Below, in pieces: positions 8,599 to 18,154 of a stretch of DNA of 64,000 nucleotides. The translations under genes and the position numbers were made by a program. The stretch is taken from assembly GCF_008000895.1 (NCBI RefSeq), contig NZ_CP042823.1:3128001-3192000 (forward strand), written 5' to 3'. The first letter of the stretch is position 1. Each line of letters starts with the position of its first letter. The stretch comes from Methylobacterium sp. WL1. Lineage in GTDB: Bacteria; Pseudomonadota; Alphaproteobacteria; Rhizobiales; Beijerinckiaceae. The notes under the pieces are model-generated. The model was not told the origin of the DNA. It worked only from the letters and a program-made list of their open reading frames with translations, and ran no database searches.

Positions 8599-9333
8599 AT
8601 GCGTCTCGCGGGCAAGACAGCATTGGTCACGGCCGCCGGCCAGGGCATCGGCCAGGCGAGCGTCCTGGCGCTGGCGCGCGAGGGCGCGCAGGTGCTGGCC
8701 ACCGACGTCCGGGCCGACGCACTCGGAACCTTCGAGGGCGTAGCCAACGTCACCACCGCGCCCCTCGACGTGCTCGACCGGGCGCAGATCGAGGCCTTGG
8801 CCGGCGGGCTGGACCGGATCGACGTGCTGTTCAACTGCGCGGGCTACGTCCATGCCGGCACGGTGCTCGATGCCAGCGACGCGGATTTCGACTTCGCGGT
8901 GAATCTCAACGTCCGGTCGCAGTTCTGGACGATCCGCGCGGTCCTGCCACGGATGCTCGAGGCTGGCGCCGGGAGTATCGTCAACATGGCGAGCGTCGCC
9001 GGCTCCCTGCGTGGGCTGCCGAACCGCTTCGTCTACGGGCTGACGAAGGCCGCGGTGATCGGCCTGACCAAGTCGGTGGCGGCGGATTACGTGGGCCGCG
9101 GCATCCGCTGCAACTGCATCTGCCCCGGCACCGTCGACACGCCCTCGCTTGCGGACCGGATCAACGCGTTCGACGATCCCGTGGAGGCCCGCAAGGCCTT
9201 CATCGCCCGCCAGCCCATGGGTCGGCTGGCGACGGCCGAGGAGATCGCCCCGCTGGTGGTGTTCTTGGCGAGCGACGAGGCCGCCTTCGTGACCGGCCAG
9301 AGCTATTCCATCGACGGTGGCATGACGATCTGA
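8599..9333 (+). CDS. Short-chain dehydrogenase, DHRS6/BDH2-like (2-keto-3-deoxy-sugar-acid dehydrogenase type)
   Basis: This 244-residue SDR has strong DHRS6/BDH2 features: [22 protein letters not shown], and [16 protein letters not shown]. Ser132, Tyr146 and Lys150 form the catalytic set, and Arg143 occupies the substrate-arginine position of that branch. Bacterial members include 2-keto-3-deoxy-L-fuconate dehydrogenase; mammalian members act on 3-hydroxybutyrate or 4-oxoproline. The ATG at 8599 is preferred because GGGAGGA lies eight bases upstream. A sugar-acid dehydratase gene starts 10 bases after its stop, which favours oxidation of the 2-keto-3-deoxy acid that dehydratase would make. 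That role is inference from the neighbour. Confidence 0.88.
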   Translation: MRLAGKTALVTAAGQGIGQASVLALAREGAQVLATDVRADALGTFEGVANVTTAPLDVLDRAQIEALAGGLDRIDVLFNCAGYVHAGTVLDASDADFDFAVNLNVRSQFWTIRAVLPRMLEAGAGSIVNMASVAGSLRGLPNRFVYGLTKAAVIGLTKSVAADYVGRGIRCNCICPGTVDTPSLADRINAFDDPVEARKAFIARQPMGRLATAEEIAPLVVFLASDEAAFVTGQSYSIDGGMTI

Positions 9334-9343
9334 GGATTCGACC

Positions 9344-11149
9344 ATGAGCGAGAAGCGCCGCGTATCTCCCGCCGACCTGCGCTCGAAGGCGTGGTTCGAC
9401 AATCCGCACAATCCGGGCATGACCGCGCTGTACCTGGAGCGCTACCTGAATTTCGGGCTCACGCCCGCGGAGCTGCGCTCGGGCAAGCCGCTGATCGGGA
9501 TCGCCCAGACGGGCTCCGACCTGTCGCCATGCAACCGGCACCATCTGGAACTGGCCAAGCGCGTGCGCGACGGCATCACGGCGGCCGGGGGCGTCGCCTT
9601 CGAATTTCCGTGTCACCCGATCCAAGAAACCGGCAAGCGGCCGACCGCCTCCCTCGACCGGAATCTCGCCTACCTGTCGCTGGTCGAAGTCCTGTACGGC
9701 TATCCGCTGGACGGCGTCGTGCTGCTGACCGGTTGCGACAAAACCATGCCGGCCTGCCTGATGGCCGCCGCCACCGTGAACATCCCGGCGATCTCACTCA
9801 ATGTCGGGCCGATGCTCAACGGCTACTTCCAGAAGGAGCTGACCGGCTCGGGCACGATCGTCTGGAAGACCCGCGAGCGGCATGCCGCCGGCGATATCGA
9901 CTTCCAGCAGTTCATGGACATCGTCGGCTCGTCGGCCCCGTCCACGGGCCATTGCAACACCATGGGCACCGCCTCGACCATGAACGCGCTGGCCGAGGCA
10001 CTGGGCCTCGCCCTGCCCGGCTCGTCGGCGATCCCCGCCCCCTATCGCGAGCGCGGGCAGGCCGCCTACGCCACCGGGTTGCGCATCGTCGACATGGTCT
10101 GGGAGGACCTCAAGCCGTCCGACATCCTGACCCGGGAGGCGTTCGAGAACGCCATCGTGGCCAACGCCGCCATCGGCGGCTCGACCAATGCGCCGATCCA
10201 CATCAACGCCATCGCCAAGCATATCGGCGTGCCGCTCTCCTGCGACGACTGGGAGCGGGTCGGCTTCGAGATCCCGCTGCTGGTCGACATGCAGCCCGCC
10301 GGCCGCTGGCTCGGCGAGGAGTATTTCCGGGCGGGCGGCCTGCCCGCCGTGTTCGCCGAGCTGATCGACGCCGGGAAGGTCCACACCGAGGCCCCGACCT
10401 GCAACGGCTTCACCGTCGGCGAGAATTATCGCGGGCGGCACAGCTGGAACCGCGACGTGATCCGGGCCTACGCGACACCGCTGATGGAGCGGGCGGGCTT
10501 CCTCAACCTCAAGGGCAGCCTGTTCGATTCCGCGATCATGAAGACCTGCGTGATCTCGGAGGAATTCGCCGCCCGCTACCTGCGCAACCCCGAGGACCCG
10601 ATGGCGTTCGAGGGCCCCGTCGTCGTGTTCGACGGGCCGGAGGATTATCACCACCGCATCGACGACCCGTCGCTCGGGATCGACGAGAACACCGTCCTGA
10701 TCATGCGCGGCGCCGGTCCGGTGGGATATCCCGGCGCCGCCGAGGTGGTGAACATGCAGCCGCCGGGGGAACTGATCCGCCGCGGCGTGACCTCCCTCCC
10801 CTGTATCGGCGACGGCCGCCAATCCGGAACCTCGGGAACGCCCGCGATCCTCAACGCCTCGCCCGAGGCGGCGGTGGGCGGCGGCCTGGCGCTGCTGCAA
10901 TCCGGCGACCGGGTCCGCATCGACCTTAATACGCGCCGGGCCGACATCCTGCTCCCGGCCGAGGAACTCGCCCGCCGCCGCGCGGACCTGGCGTCCCGGG
11001 GCGGTTTCCCATTCCCGGCCACGCAAACGCCCTGGCAAGAGATCTACCGCGACCAGGTGGCGCAGCTCGACGAAGGCATGGTGCTGAAGGGTGCCGTGAA
11101 GTTCCAGAAGGTAGCGCAGGCGTCGGGCGTCCCGCGGGATAACCATTGA
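9344..11149 (+). CDS. IlvD/Edd-family sugar-acid dehydratase (D-xylonate/L-arabinonate dehydratase type)
   Basis: A 601-residue Fe-S dehydratase. The three cluster cysteines align as Cys63 (SPCNRH), Cys131 ([10 protein letters not shown]) and Cys204 (GHCNTMG). The [17 protein letters not shown] block and the [10 protein letters not shown] segment match pentonate dehydratases rather than true IlvD, and a separate canonical ilvD is present at 36940-38670. The family removes water from an aldonate to give a 2-keto-3-deoxy acid. It follows a DHRS6-like dehydrogenase by 10 bases, suggesting dehydration and then oxidation at C4. Which sugar acid is used is unknown. Confidence 0.9.
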   Translation: MSEKRRVSPADLRSKAWFDNPHNPGMTALYLERYLNFGLTPAELRSGKPLIGIAQTGSDLSPCNRHHLELAKRVRDGITAAGGVAFEFPCHPIQETGKRPTASLDRNLAYLSLVEVLYGYPLDGVVLLTGCDKTMPACLMAAATVNIPAISLNVGPMLNGYFQKELTGSGTIVWKTRERHAAGDIDFQQFMDIVGSSAPSTGHCNTMGTASTMNALAEALGLALPGSSAIPAPYRERGQAAYATGLRIVDMVWEDLKPSDILTREAFENAIVANAAIGGSTNAPIHINAIAKHIGVPLSCDDWERVGFEIPLLVDMQPAGRWLGEEYFRAGGLPAVFAELIDAGKVHTEAPTCNGFTVGENYRGRHSWNRDVIRAYATPLMERAGFLNLKGSLFDSAIMKTCVISEEFAARYLRNPEDPMAFEGPVVVFDGPEDYHHRIDDPSLGIDENTVLIMRGAGPVGYPGAAEVVNMQPPGELIRRGVTSLPCIGDGRQSGTSGTPAILNASPEAAVGGGLALLQSGDRVRIDLNTRRADILLPAEELARRRADLASRGGFPFPATQTPWQEIYRDQVAQLDEGMVLKGAVKFQKVAQASGVPRDNH

Positions 11150-11545
11150 CGGGACTTGCCGCCAAGATCGAGCGATGACGGCTTGATACGCAAAAAGGGG
11201 CGGCGGTACGCGGGACGAGGCGTTTAATTAAATCTGTGTTCTCGTAGATCTTTTCCGCTCCGTCGAAACGAATATTCACAATGTCATTCCGGGGCGCCGC
11301 AGGCGAGCCCGGAATCCAGAAACACCAACCGTGCAAGTTGCTGCGCCGTTGGTGGTTATGGACCCAGGGCTCCGCCAAGCGGCCCCGGGGTGACGCGGTG
11401 GATGCGGGGCGTCCAATCGATCCGTAGACAACGATATTGGCAGGGTGTGCCTAAAGGCCTCTCCCTCAACCAGCCGTTCCCTCTCTCGTGAATTTTGAAT
11501 ACGATCGCTCCATGGGCGGGGACGCGCCTTCGGGAGGGATCGGCC
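11150..11545. other. Intergenic region with AT-rich patch and interspersed repeat
   Basis: About 400 bases without a convincing gene. It holds an AT-rich stretch with the palindrome TTTAATTAAA (11223-11232), unusual in this GC-rich window and possibly part of a promoter. The 112-bp inverted-repeat element follows at 11283-11394. The 150 bases before the FAD/Fe-S gene carry no obvious operator; a GGGAGG ribosome-binding site (11532-11537) sets that gene's start. Confidence 0.5.
11283..11394. repeat. 112-bp interspersed inverted-repeat element, copy A
   Basis: The left arm starts GTCATTCCGGGGCGCCGCAG and the right arm ends CGGCCCCGGGGTGAC. The arms are imperfect reverse complements, and inner CACCAAC/GTTGGTG segments extend the symmetry, so the whole unit can fold as one long hairpin. 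A second copy of exactly the same length lies at 39070-39181, with its first 27 bases identical. This is the form of a REP/MITE-like intergenic repeat; mobility or function is not shown. Confidence 0.8.
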
Positions 11546-14509
11546 GTGACGCAAGCCAAGGCTCGAACTGCGGCATCGCCGCGGGCGGCGGCACGCCTGG
11601 ATGGCGGAATGGCGCGCAAACTCGCCGAGCAACTTCAGGGCGAAGCGCGGTTCGATGCGTTCACCCGCGGCCGCTACAGCACCGACGCGTCGATCTACCA
11701 GATCATGCCCGCCGGCGTGGTGCTGCCGCGCTCGGCCGCGGATATCGCTGCGACGCTGCGGATCGCCGCCGATCACGGCGCCCCGGTGATCCTGCGGGGC
11801 GGCGGCACCTCTCAGAACGGGCAGCCGATCGGCTCCGGCCTCGTCGTCGATTGCTCGCGCCACTTCAACGGCGTCCGCGCCTACGACCCCGAGGCCGGCA
11901 CGATCACCGTCGAACCCGGCATGGTGCTGGAGCGGCTCAACACCCGCGTGAAGGCGGACGGCTGGTTCTTCCCGGTGGAGCCCTCGACGGCGACCCGCTG
12001 CACCATCGGCGGCATGGCCGGCAACAATTCCTGCGGCGCCCGCTCGCTGCGCTACGGCAAGATGAGCGACAACGTCCTGGCGATCGACGCCCTGCTTCCC
12101 GGCGGCGAGGCGTTCGGCTTCGGCCTCACCGGCAACGCGGTCACTGGTGTCACGGGCGCCAGCCACGCGGAAGCCTTGGCGGGCCGCATGCGCGCGCTGG
12201 CCGAGAGCCATCGCGACGAGATTGAAGCCCGTTATCCGAAGGTCCAGCGGCGTGTGGGGGGATACAACCTCGACGCGCTGATCGAGCCGCGCCCGAACCT
12301 CGCGCATCTGCTGGTCGGCTCGGAAGGAACGCTCGCCGCGACGACCTCGGTCACCCTCAAGCTGTCGCGCCTGCCCGCGCACCGGGTGATGGGCGTCTGC
12401 CACTTTCCGTCGTTCCGGGCCGCCATGGAGACGACCCAGCACATCGTGGCGCTCGATCCGGTGGCGGTCGAGTTGGTCGACAACAACGTGCTGGTGCTCG
12501 GCGCCGACATCCCGCTGTTCCGCGCGACGCTGGCAGACATCACCCGCGGCAAGCCGAACTGCCTGCTGCTCGCGGAGTTCGCCGGGGACGACCTCGCTGC
12601 CCTGAAGCGCGACCTGAAGCGCCTGGACGCCTGCATGGCCGACCGCGGCCATGCCGACGCGGTCGTGGAGATCCTGGAGCCGGCGCGCCAGCGCTCCGTG
12701 TGGGAGGTGCGCGAGGCCTGCCTCAACATCATGATGTCGATGAAGGGCGACGCGAAGCCGGTCTCGTTCATCGAGGATTGCGCGGTGCCGCTGGAGCACC
12801 TCGCCGACTACACCGATGCGGTCACCGCGGTGTTCACCAAGCACGGTACCCGCGGCACCTGGTATGCCCACGCCTCCGTAGGCTGCCTCCATGTCCGACC
12901 GATCCTGGACATGAAGGACGGGGGCGACGTGACGCGCATGCGCGCCATCGCGGAGGAGACCTCCGAACTGGTGCGCCGGTACAAGGGTTCCTATTCCGGC
13001 GAGCACGGCGACGGCATCTCACGCTCGGAATACATCGCGCCGCTGTTCGGACCGGTCCTGACCGGCGCGTTCGAGACGGTGAAGGACGCGTTCGACCCCG
13101 AGAACCGGCTCAATCCCGGCAAGATCGTCCGGCCGCTGAGCATGGACGACCGGAGCCTGTTCCGGTTCAAGCCCGACTACGCGATGACCGAGCCCGTGAA
13201 GCCCGCCCTCGACTGGTCGGACTGGGGCGGCTTCGGCTCGGCGGTCGAGATGTGCAACAACAACGGCACCTGTCGGAAGCTCGCCGGCGGGGCGATGTGC
13301 CCGTCCTACCGGGCGACCCGCGAGGAGGAGCACCTCACCCGCGGCCGGGCCAATTCGCTGCGCCTCGCCATCTCGGGTCAGCTCGGGCCCGACGCCTTCA
13401 CCAGCAAGGCGATGAAGCGCACCCTCGACCTGTGCGTCTCCTGCAAGGCCTGCCGGCGGGAATGCCCGACCGGGGTCGACATGGCCAAGATGAAGGTGGA
13501 GTTCCTGCACCACTACCACGCCCGCCACGGGCTGCCCCTGCGCGACCGGCTGATCGGCCTGATGCCGCATTACGCCGGGATCGCCGCCAAGCTCGCCCCG
13601 CTCCTCAACCTGCGCGACCGGCACCCGGCGCTGGCGGCCCTCTCGGAGCGGATGGTCGGTCTCTCGGCCAAGCGGTCGCTGCCGCGCTGGCGGCGCCCCT
13701 GGAGCGAGCAGGGCGAGGCGGCGCATCCCGGCGACGTGACGGGCGATTTCCGCGACATCATCCTGTTCGGCGACACCTTCAACCGCGCCTTCGAGCGGGA
13801 GAACCTGGAGGCGGCCGAGCGGGTGCTCCGGGTGGCGGGATACCGGCTCCACCGGGTCTATCCGACCCGGGGGCGGCGCCCGCTCTGCTGCGGTCGGACC
13901 TGGCTCGCCTCCGGCCAGACCGACCGCGCCCGCGCCGAGGCACGCCGGACCCTCGATACGCTCCTGCCGTACATCCGGGCCGGCGCCCGCGTGGTCGGCC
14001 TGGAGCCGTCCTGCCTGCTGACCTTCCGGGACGAGTTTTCCGCATTGCTGCCGGGCGACGAGACCGCTCTGTTGGCCCGGCAATCGCTCCTGTTCGAGGA
14101 GCTGTTGGCCGGCGATCTGGCGGCCGGGCGGATCACGCTGCCGCTCGCCGACCAGGGGGGCCGCATCGCGCACCTGCACGGGCATTGTCACCAGAAATCT
14201 TTCGGCGTGATGGGCTCGGTGGAAACGGTGCTGCGGAGCGTGCCCGGCCTCGATGTGCGGGTCATCGAATCCAGTTGCTGCGGCATGGCCGGGGCGTTCG
14301 GCTACGGCGCCGAGACGATCGACACCTCCTTCGCGATGGCCGAGCTGTCCCTCTTCCCCGCCCTGCGCGCGGCCGGGCCCGGCGACATCGTGGTGGCCGA
14401 TGGAACGAGCTGCCGTCACCAGATCCACGACGGCCTCGGCCTGCGCGCGGAACACGTGGCCCGCCTCCTCGATGACGCGCTCGTGCATGCCCCGCCGCCT
14501 CGACACTGA
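11546..14509 (+). CDS. FAD-binding and 4Fe-4S 2-hydroxyacid dehydrogenase, YdiJ/D-2-hydroxyglutarate dehydrogenase-like
   Basis: About 987 residues with three modules in one chain: an FAD-binding PCMH-type domain (GGGTSQNGQPIG, GGMAGNNSCG), an FAD-oxidase C-terminal domain ending SGEHGDG...FDPENRLNPGKI, and an Fe-S region with CVSCKACRRECPTG. A terminal cysteine-rich CCG domain (SSCCGMAGAFGYG) follows. This is the YdiJ architecture and length. Relatives oxidise D-2-hydroxyglutarate, D-lactate or similar D-2-hydroxyacids and pass electrons to the quinone pool. GTG at 11546 is chosen because GGGAGG lies eight bases upstream; a TTG at 11495 gives a longer form without such a site. Its job here may be to oxidise a hydroxyacid released by the preceding pathway. 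Confidence 0.9.
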   Translation: MTQAKARTAASPRAAARLDGGMARKLAEQLQGEARFDAFTRGRYSTDASIYQIMPAGVVLPRSAADIAATLRIAADHGAPVILRGGGTSQNGQPIGSGLVVDCSRHFNGVRAYDPEAGTITVEPGMVLERLNTRVKADGWFFPVEPSTATRCTIGGMAGNNSCGARSLRYGKMSDNVLAIDALLPGGEAFGFGLTGNAVTGVTGASHAEALAGRMRALAESHRDEIEARYPKVQRRVGGYNLDALIEPRPNLAHLLVGSEGTLAATTSVTLKLSRLPAHRVMGVCHFPSFRAAMETTQHIVALDPVAVELVDNNVLVLGADIPLFRATLADITRGKPNCLLLAEFAGDDLAALKRDLKRLDACMADRGHADAVVEILEPARQRSVWEVREACLNIMMSMKGDAKPVSFIEDCAVPLEHLADYTDAVTAVFTKHGTRGTWYAHASVGCLHVRPILDMKDGGDVTRMRAIAEETSELVRRYKGSYSGEHGDGISRSEYIAPLFGPVLTGAFETVKDAFDPENRLNPGKIVRPLSMDDRSLFRFKPDYAMTEPVKPALDWSDWGGFGSAVEMCNNNGTCRKLAGGAMCPSYRATREEEHLTRGRANSLRLAISGQLGPDAFTSKAMKRTLDLCVSCKACRRECPTGVDMAKMKVEFLHHYHARHGLPLRDRLIGLMPHYAGIAAKLAPLLNLRDRHPALAALSERMVGLSAKRSLPRWRRPWSEQGEAAHPGDVTGDFRDIILFGDTFNRAFERENLEAAERVLRVAGYRLHRVYPTRGRRPLCCGRTWLASGQTDRARAEARRTLDTLLPYIRAGARVVGLEPSCLLTFRDEFSALLPGDETALLARQSLLFEELLAGDLAAGRITLPLADQGGRIAHLHGHCHQKSFGVMGSVETVLRSVPGLDVRVIESSCCGMAGAFGYGAETIDTSFAMAELSLFPALRAAGPGDIVVADGTSCRHQIHDGLGLRAEHVARLLDDALVHAPPPRH

Positions 14510-14568
14510 ATTGCCGGGCACCTACACATGCACATAGGTTGCTTTGACCGTGCGTGCACCGTGGGCCC

Positions 14569-15249
14569 ATGAACAAGATCGACCCCGGCATCGGGATCAG
14601 CCGCCGCTATCTTCACGACGAGGTGGCGGACCGGATGCGCGAACTGATCCGCTCCGGAGAGATGGAGCCGAAGGCGCGGATCAACGAAGGCGAACTGACG
14701 GAGCGTTTCGGGATCTCGCGCACGCCCCTGCGAGAGGCGATCAAGATCCTCGCGACCGAGGGCTTGCTCGAACTCCTCCCCAACCGCGGGGCGCGCGTCG
14801 CCAGCATCTCAGAGACCGAACTCGAGGAGATGATGGAGGTGATCGCCGGGCTCGAAGCCACTGCGGGCGATCTCGCCTGCCGGACGATCTCGGATTCCGA
14901 GATCGACGCGATCGAGGCCGACCACGAAGCGATGGTGGCGGCCTGGAAGGCGGGTGACGAGGCTGGATATTTCAGCCGCAACCGGCAGATCCACGAAGGC
15001 ATCATGGCGGCGAGCCGCAACACCGTTCTCGCCAACATCTACGAGAGCCTGTCCGGCCGAATCCAGCGGTCGCGCTACTCCGCCCGGCAGACCCCGGATC
15101 AGTGGGCCCGGGCCGTCTCGGAGCACGAGCGCATGATCGCGTTGCTGCGCGCCCGGGACGGCACCGTCCTCGCGACCCTGATGCGCGAGCACATCCGCGG
15201 GAAAAAGTCCGTGATCGCAGCCAATTACGGGGTTGTAGAGGTCGACTGA
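14569..15249 (+). CDS. GntR-family transcriptional regulator, FCD subfamily (second)
   Basis: A 226-residue protein with a winged helix-turn-helix (INEGELTERFGISRTPLREA, about residues 38-57) and an FCD domain rich in Asp/His (EADHEAMVAAW, RNRQIHEGI) that would bind a metal and an organic acid. It begins 59 bases after the FAD/Fe-S dehydrogenase on the same strand, so it likely regulates that gene. ATG at 14569 is taken over an upstream in-frame GTG at 14554. Its last 25 bases overlap the 3' end of the convergent methyltransferase gene. Confidence 0.87.
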   Translation: MNKIDPGIGISRRYLHDEVADRMRELIRSGEMEPKARINEGELTERFGISRTPLREAIKILATEGLLELLPNRGARVASISETELEEMMEVIAGLEATAGDLACRTISDSEIDAIEADHEAMVAAWKAGDEAGYFSRNRQIHEGIMAASRNTVLANIYESLSGRIQRSRYSARQTPDQWARAVSEHERMIALLRARDGTVLATLMREHIRGKKSVIAANYGVVEVD

Positions 15250-16166
15250 GCCGTCATCTCGAACCAGAACGAAGCGCCCGGGGTGCGGGAATCGTTGGGG
15301 TAGAGGAACGGGATGCCGGGCCCCGGCCCGCGGGCGGCGAAGACCGCCTCCACCCGGGCGCTCGTCGCCGGATCCTGGCAGAGATACATCACCGGGGCGG
15401 TCACCCGGAACGGCGGCGCCCCGCACATCAGCATGGCGGCGAGCAGGTACTGCTCGTTGTACAGTCGGCAGTTCCACGCGGCCGGGTAGTCGTCCGGGAT
15501 GAAGATGTCGTGGATCTGCACGATCACGCCCGGGGCGAGCCGGGGCATGACTTCGAAGAAGAACACCGTCACGTCGGAATTGGCGAAGGATCTGTGTGAT
15601 CCGTCGAAGAAAACGATGTCCCCGGCGCGCAACTCTTCGAAGATCCGGAGGTCGCAGCCTTCGAGGGGCGTGCGAAGCGTCGTGTCGCAGAGCGCATCGA
15701 TCTCGCGGCGGGGCATCGGGTCGATCGAGGTGATCGCGGTCGGCAATGTCAGCGCATCGATCGTGTAGCGGGCAAAGCACGTGGAGCAGCCGGACCCGAT
15801 CTCGAGGTAGCGGGCCGGACGCTTCCAGGCGAGCATCGTCATCAGGGCGGCCGCGTCGAGGGCCGTGAACCAGGTGTTGTTCCAGTGCGGCGTCGCCGGA
15901 TCGCCGATGGCGGGATCGTGGGGGACGCTGTGGAGCAGGTCGGCCTGCGCTTCCAATGCCGTCAGGAACGCGTCGTAGGCTGCGCTCTCCCGGGCCAGGA
16001 CCGATCGGAGTTGGCCGTGTGGCGCGCTTCCGGGCGTCCAGCGGGAGGACGGCACCACCGGGTGGTAATCGTGGACCGTATGGCTCCAGCGGAACGGCTC
16101 GGTGCTCGCCCGGAAGATGTCTAGTCCGGCCCGGCGCCCGGCGCTTCTCACGATGTCCTTCAGCAT
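15225..16166 (-). CDS. Class I SAM-dependent methyltransferase-like protein
   Basis: About 313 residues. A glycine-rich SAM-binding motif (YLEIGSGCSTCFARY) is followed by an acidic strand (ITSIDPMPR), and GDIVFFDGSHRS with VQIHDIFIP completes a Methyltransf_24-like core. The target is unknown, and surface-glycan or small-molecule methylation are both possible. GGGGAAGG seven bases upstream supports the ATG at 16166; a longer in-frame start at 16208 also exists. It converges on and overlaps the second GntR gene, so it is not part of that transcript. Confidence 0.78.
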   Translation of the reverse strand: MLKDIVRSAGRRAGLDIFRASTEPFRWSHTVHDYHPVVPSSRWTPGSAPHGQLRSVLARESAAYDAFLTALEAQADLLHSVPHDPAIGDPATPHWNNTWFTALDAAALMTMLAWKRPARYLEIGSGCSTCFARYTIDALTLPTAITSIDPMPRREIDALCDTTLRTPLEGCDLRIFEELRAGDIVFFDGSHRSFANSDVTVFFFEVMPRLAPGVIVQIHDIFIPDDYPAAWNCRLYNEQYLLAAMLMCGAPPFRVTAPVMYLCQDPATSARVEAVFAARGPGPGIPFLYPNDSRTPGASFWFEMTAQSTSTTP

Positions 16167-16282
16167 GACCTTCCCCGATTTCTCGGGACGAACATGCCGA
16201 TAGCTCAACTTCTAGTCGAGTCGGATCGGCAAGCTAAGCAATCCTCGCCGGGGTTTACGGTTAAGCTGTCCACCTGGCACGC

Positions 16283-16936
16283 TCAGGCGGCGCTCGGCGT
16301 CCGGAGTCCGGCCAACAGATCTGTGAAGCGGTCGCCCTGGACGATGACGTGGCTGCGCAGGGCTTCGGCCGCCGCGACTTCGTCGCCGGCCATGATCGCG
16401 GCCACGATCCCCTCATGCTCGGCCAACGATTGCGGAAGCCGCTGCCGGACCCGTAGTTGCAACCTGCGGTAGGGCGCAAGCCGACGGTGCAGCGATAGGG
16501 CCTGCTCGGCCAGGAAGGCGTTGCGGCTCGCCCGGTAGACCACCGTATGGAACACGTAATTCTCGGCGTAGTAGCTCTCGGTATCTTCCTGGGCCATCGC
16601 CGCCTTGCAGCCGGCGAGCGCCGCCTGCAGGGCCTCCGAATCCTCGGGGACCAGGCGCCGGGCGGCGAGACGGCCGCAGGCCGCCTCGATCTCCGCCATG
16701 GCCTCGAACATCGCAAGCAGGAGATATGGCTCCGGCGCGCTCACGATGGCGCCCCGCCGCGGCTTGGCCTGGACCAGGCCGGTCGCCGCCAGTTGCAGCA
16801 ACGCCTCCCGGATCGGCGTGCGCGAGACGCCGAAGCGCAAAGCCAGCTGGTTCTCATCGAGGCGCGACCCGAGCGCAAGATCGCCCGAGACGATCTCGTC
16901 CTCGATCCGCTGCCTCAGGCGCTGGGCGTGACTCAT
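16283..16936 (-). CDS. GntR-family transcriptional regulator, FCD subfamily (third)
   Basis: A 217-residue regulator with an N-terminal winged helix (LDENQLALRFGVSRTPIREALLQL) and a helical FCD domain. It is divergent from the TRAP transporter operon, the usual arrangement for an acid-responsive repressor of its transporter. ATG at 16936 is preferred, with GAGGG about nine bases upstream; a longer reading to 16993 lacks a clear ribosome-binding site and runs toward the promoter region. Position suggests its ligand is the TRAP substrate or a breakdown product. Confidence 0.87.
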   Translation of the reverse strand: MSHAQRLRQRIEDEIVSGDLALGSRLDENQLALRFGVSRTPIREALLQLAATGLVQAKPRRGAIVSAPEPYLLLAMFEAMAEIEAACGRLAARRLVPEDSEALQAALAGCKAAMAQEDTESYYAENYVFHTVVYRASRNAFLAEQALSLHRRLAPYRRLQLRVRQRLPQSLAEHEGIVAAIMAGDEVAAAEALRSHVIVQGDRFTDLLAGLRTPSAA

Positions 16937-17028
16937 CCCTCCGGTCCCTCTGCGCCGACCATGGACGCTGCCTGCCTCGGCTTCCTGAAACACCGGCCGA
17001 CGTTCCGCCAGTCACATATGCTTCAGTG

Positions 17029-17079
17029 TTGACAAAATATACAAGAGCGTCTTTCGTGCATACAAGCGCAGCATATTAG
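17029..17079 (+). promoter_or_regulatory. Candidate promoter and GntR sites upstream of the TRAP operon
   Basis: An AT-richer patch contains TTGACA (17029-17034), a good -35 match, though no strong -10 sits at the standard spacing. Two direct ATACAAG repeats start at 17039 and 17060, exactly 21 bases apart (two helical turns). TATTAG lies at 17074-17079. The region is between the third GntR gene and dctP, so the ATACAAG half-sites are candidate operator contacts. Confidence 0.4.
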
Positions 17080-17131
17080 TATTGCGACGCACAAAATTGG
17101 TGCCGCCAAGTGTGCGGTGCGGGAGAACGCC

Positions 17132-18154
17132 ATGACGCCAACACGTCGTTCGCTGGTTGCAGCCGCCCTCGCGGCGCCCGCCATCCTGAGATTCGGCCTC
17201 GGCGCCGCGCAAGCCGCGACCGTCCTGAAGCTGTCCCACCAGTTCCCGGGCGGGACCATCGACGAGGGCGATTTCCGGGACCGGATGTGCCGGAAATTCG
17301 CCCAGGCGGTCGGCGAGCGCTCGAAGGGCGCGCTGGAGGTTCAGGTCTATCCGGGCTCCTCGCTGATGAAGACGAACGCCCAGTTCGGCGCCATGCGCAA
17401 GGGCGCGCTCGACATGTCGCTCTACCCGAGCCCCTACGCGGGCGGCGAGATCGCGGAGCTGAACATCGGCCTGATGCCGGCGCTCGTGACCTCCTACGCG
17501 CAGGCTCTGGCATGGAAGTCGGCGCCGGTGGGCCGCAAGCTCACAGAGCTTTTGGAGTCCAAGGGGATCGTGCTGGTCTCCTGGGTCTGGCAGGCCGGCG
17601 GTGTCGCCAGCCGCGAGCGGGGGCTGATCGCGCCGGCCGACGCCAAGGGCATGAAGGTCCGCGGCGGCTCCCGCGAGATGGACCTGATGATGAAGCAGGC
17701 CGGTGCCGCCACCCTGTCGATCCCGTCGAACGAATCCTACGCTGCGATGCAGACCGGGGCCTGTGACGCGGTGATCACCTCGTCCACCAGCCTGATCTCG
17801 TTCCGCCTGGAGGAGCTCGCGAAGGCGCTGACCTCGGGCCGTGAGCGCTCCTACTGGTTCATGCTCGAGCCGATCATGATGTCCAAGACGGTGTTCTCCG
17901 GCCTGCCGAAGGACCAGCAGGACCTGATCATGGCGGTGGGCGCCGAACTGGAAGCCTTCGGGCAGGCGGGCGCGAAGGAGGATGACACTCGGGTGGAGGC
18001 GATCTTCTCCAAGGCCGGCGCCAAGGTCTCGCAGCTCGACGAGCAGTCGCTGAGCCAGTGGCGCGAACTCGCCCGGGAGACCGCCTGGAAGGACTATGCC
18101 GGCCGCAACGCGAGCTGCGCGGAGTTGCTGAAGCTGGCGGAGCAGGTCGCGTGA
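17132..18154 (+). CDS. TRAP transporter substrate-binding protein (DctP type)
   Basis: A 340-residue periplasmic binding protein. The N-terminus (TPTRRSLVAAALAAPAIL ... AAQA) is a twin-arginine-like signal, unusual but known for DctP proteins. The mature chain contains the family segment KGALEVQVYPGSSL and a central RGGSREMDLMMKQAGA region; in this family a conserved arginine binds the ligand carboxylate. GGGAGA precedes the ATG at 17132; a GTG 15 bases upstream is less likely. It is the first gene of a dctP-dctQ-dctM operon divergent from a GntR gene. The ligand is presumably an organic or sugar acid. Confidence 0.92.
   Translation: MTPTRRSLVAAALAAPAILRFGLGAAQAATVLKLSHQFPGGTIDEGDFRDRMCRKFAQAVGERSKGALEVQVYPGSSLMKTNAQFGAMRKGALDMSLYPSPYAGGEIAELNIGLMPALVTSYAQALAWKSAPVGRKLTELLESKGIVLVSWVWQAGGVASRERGLIAPADAKGMKVRGGSREMDLMMKQAGAATLSIPSNESYAAMQTGACDAVITSSTSLISFRLEELAKALTSGRERSYWFMLEPIMMSKTVFSGLPKDQQDLIMAVGAELEAFGQAGAKEDDTRVEAIFSKAGAKVSQLDEQSLSQWRELARETAWKDYAGRNASCAELLKLAEQVA

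Noticed and set aside
9344..11149. Second ilvD for branched-chain amino acid synthesis
   Set aside because: Motifs fit pentonate dehydratases better, and a canonical ilvD is present at 36940-38670.
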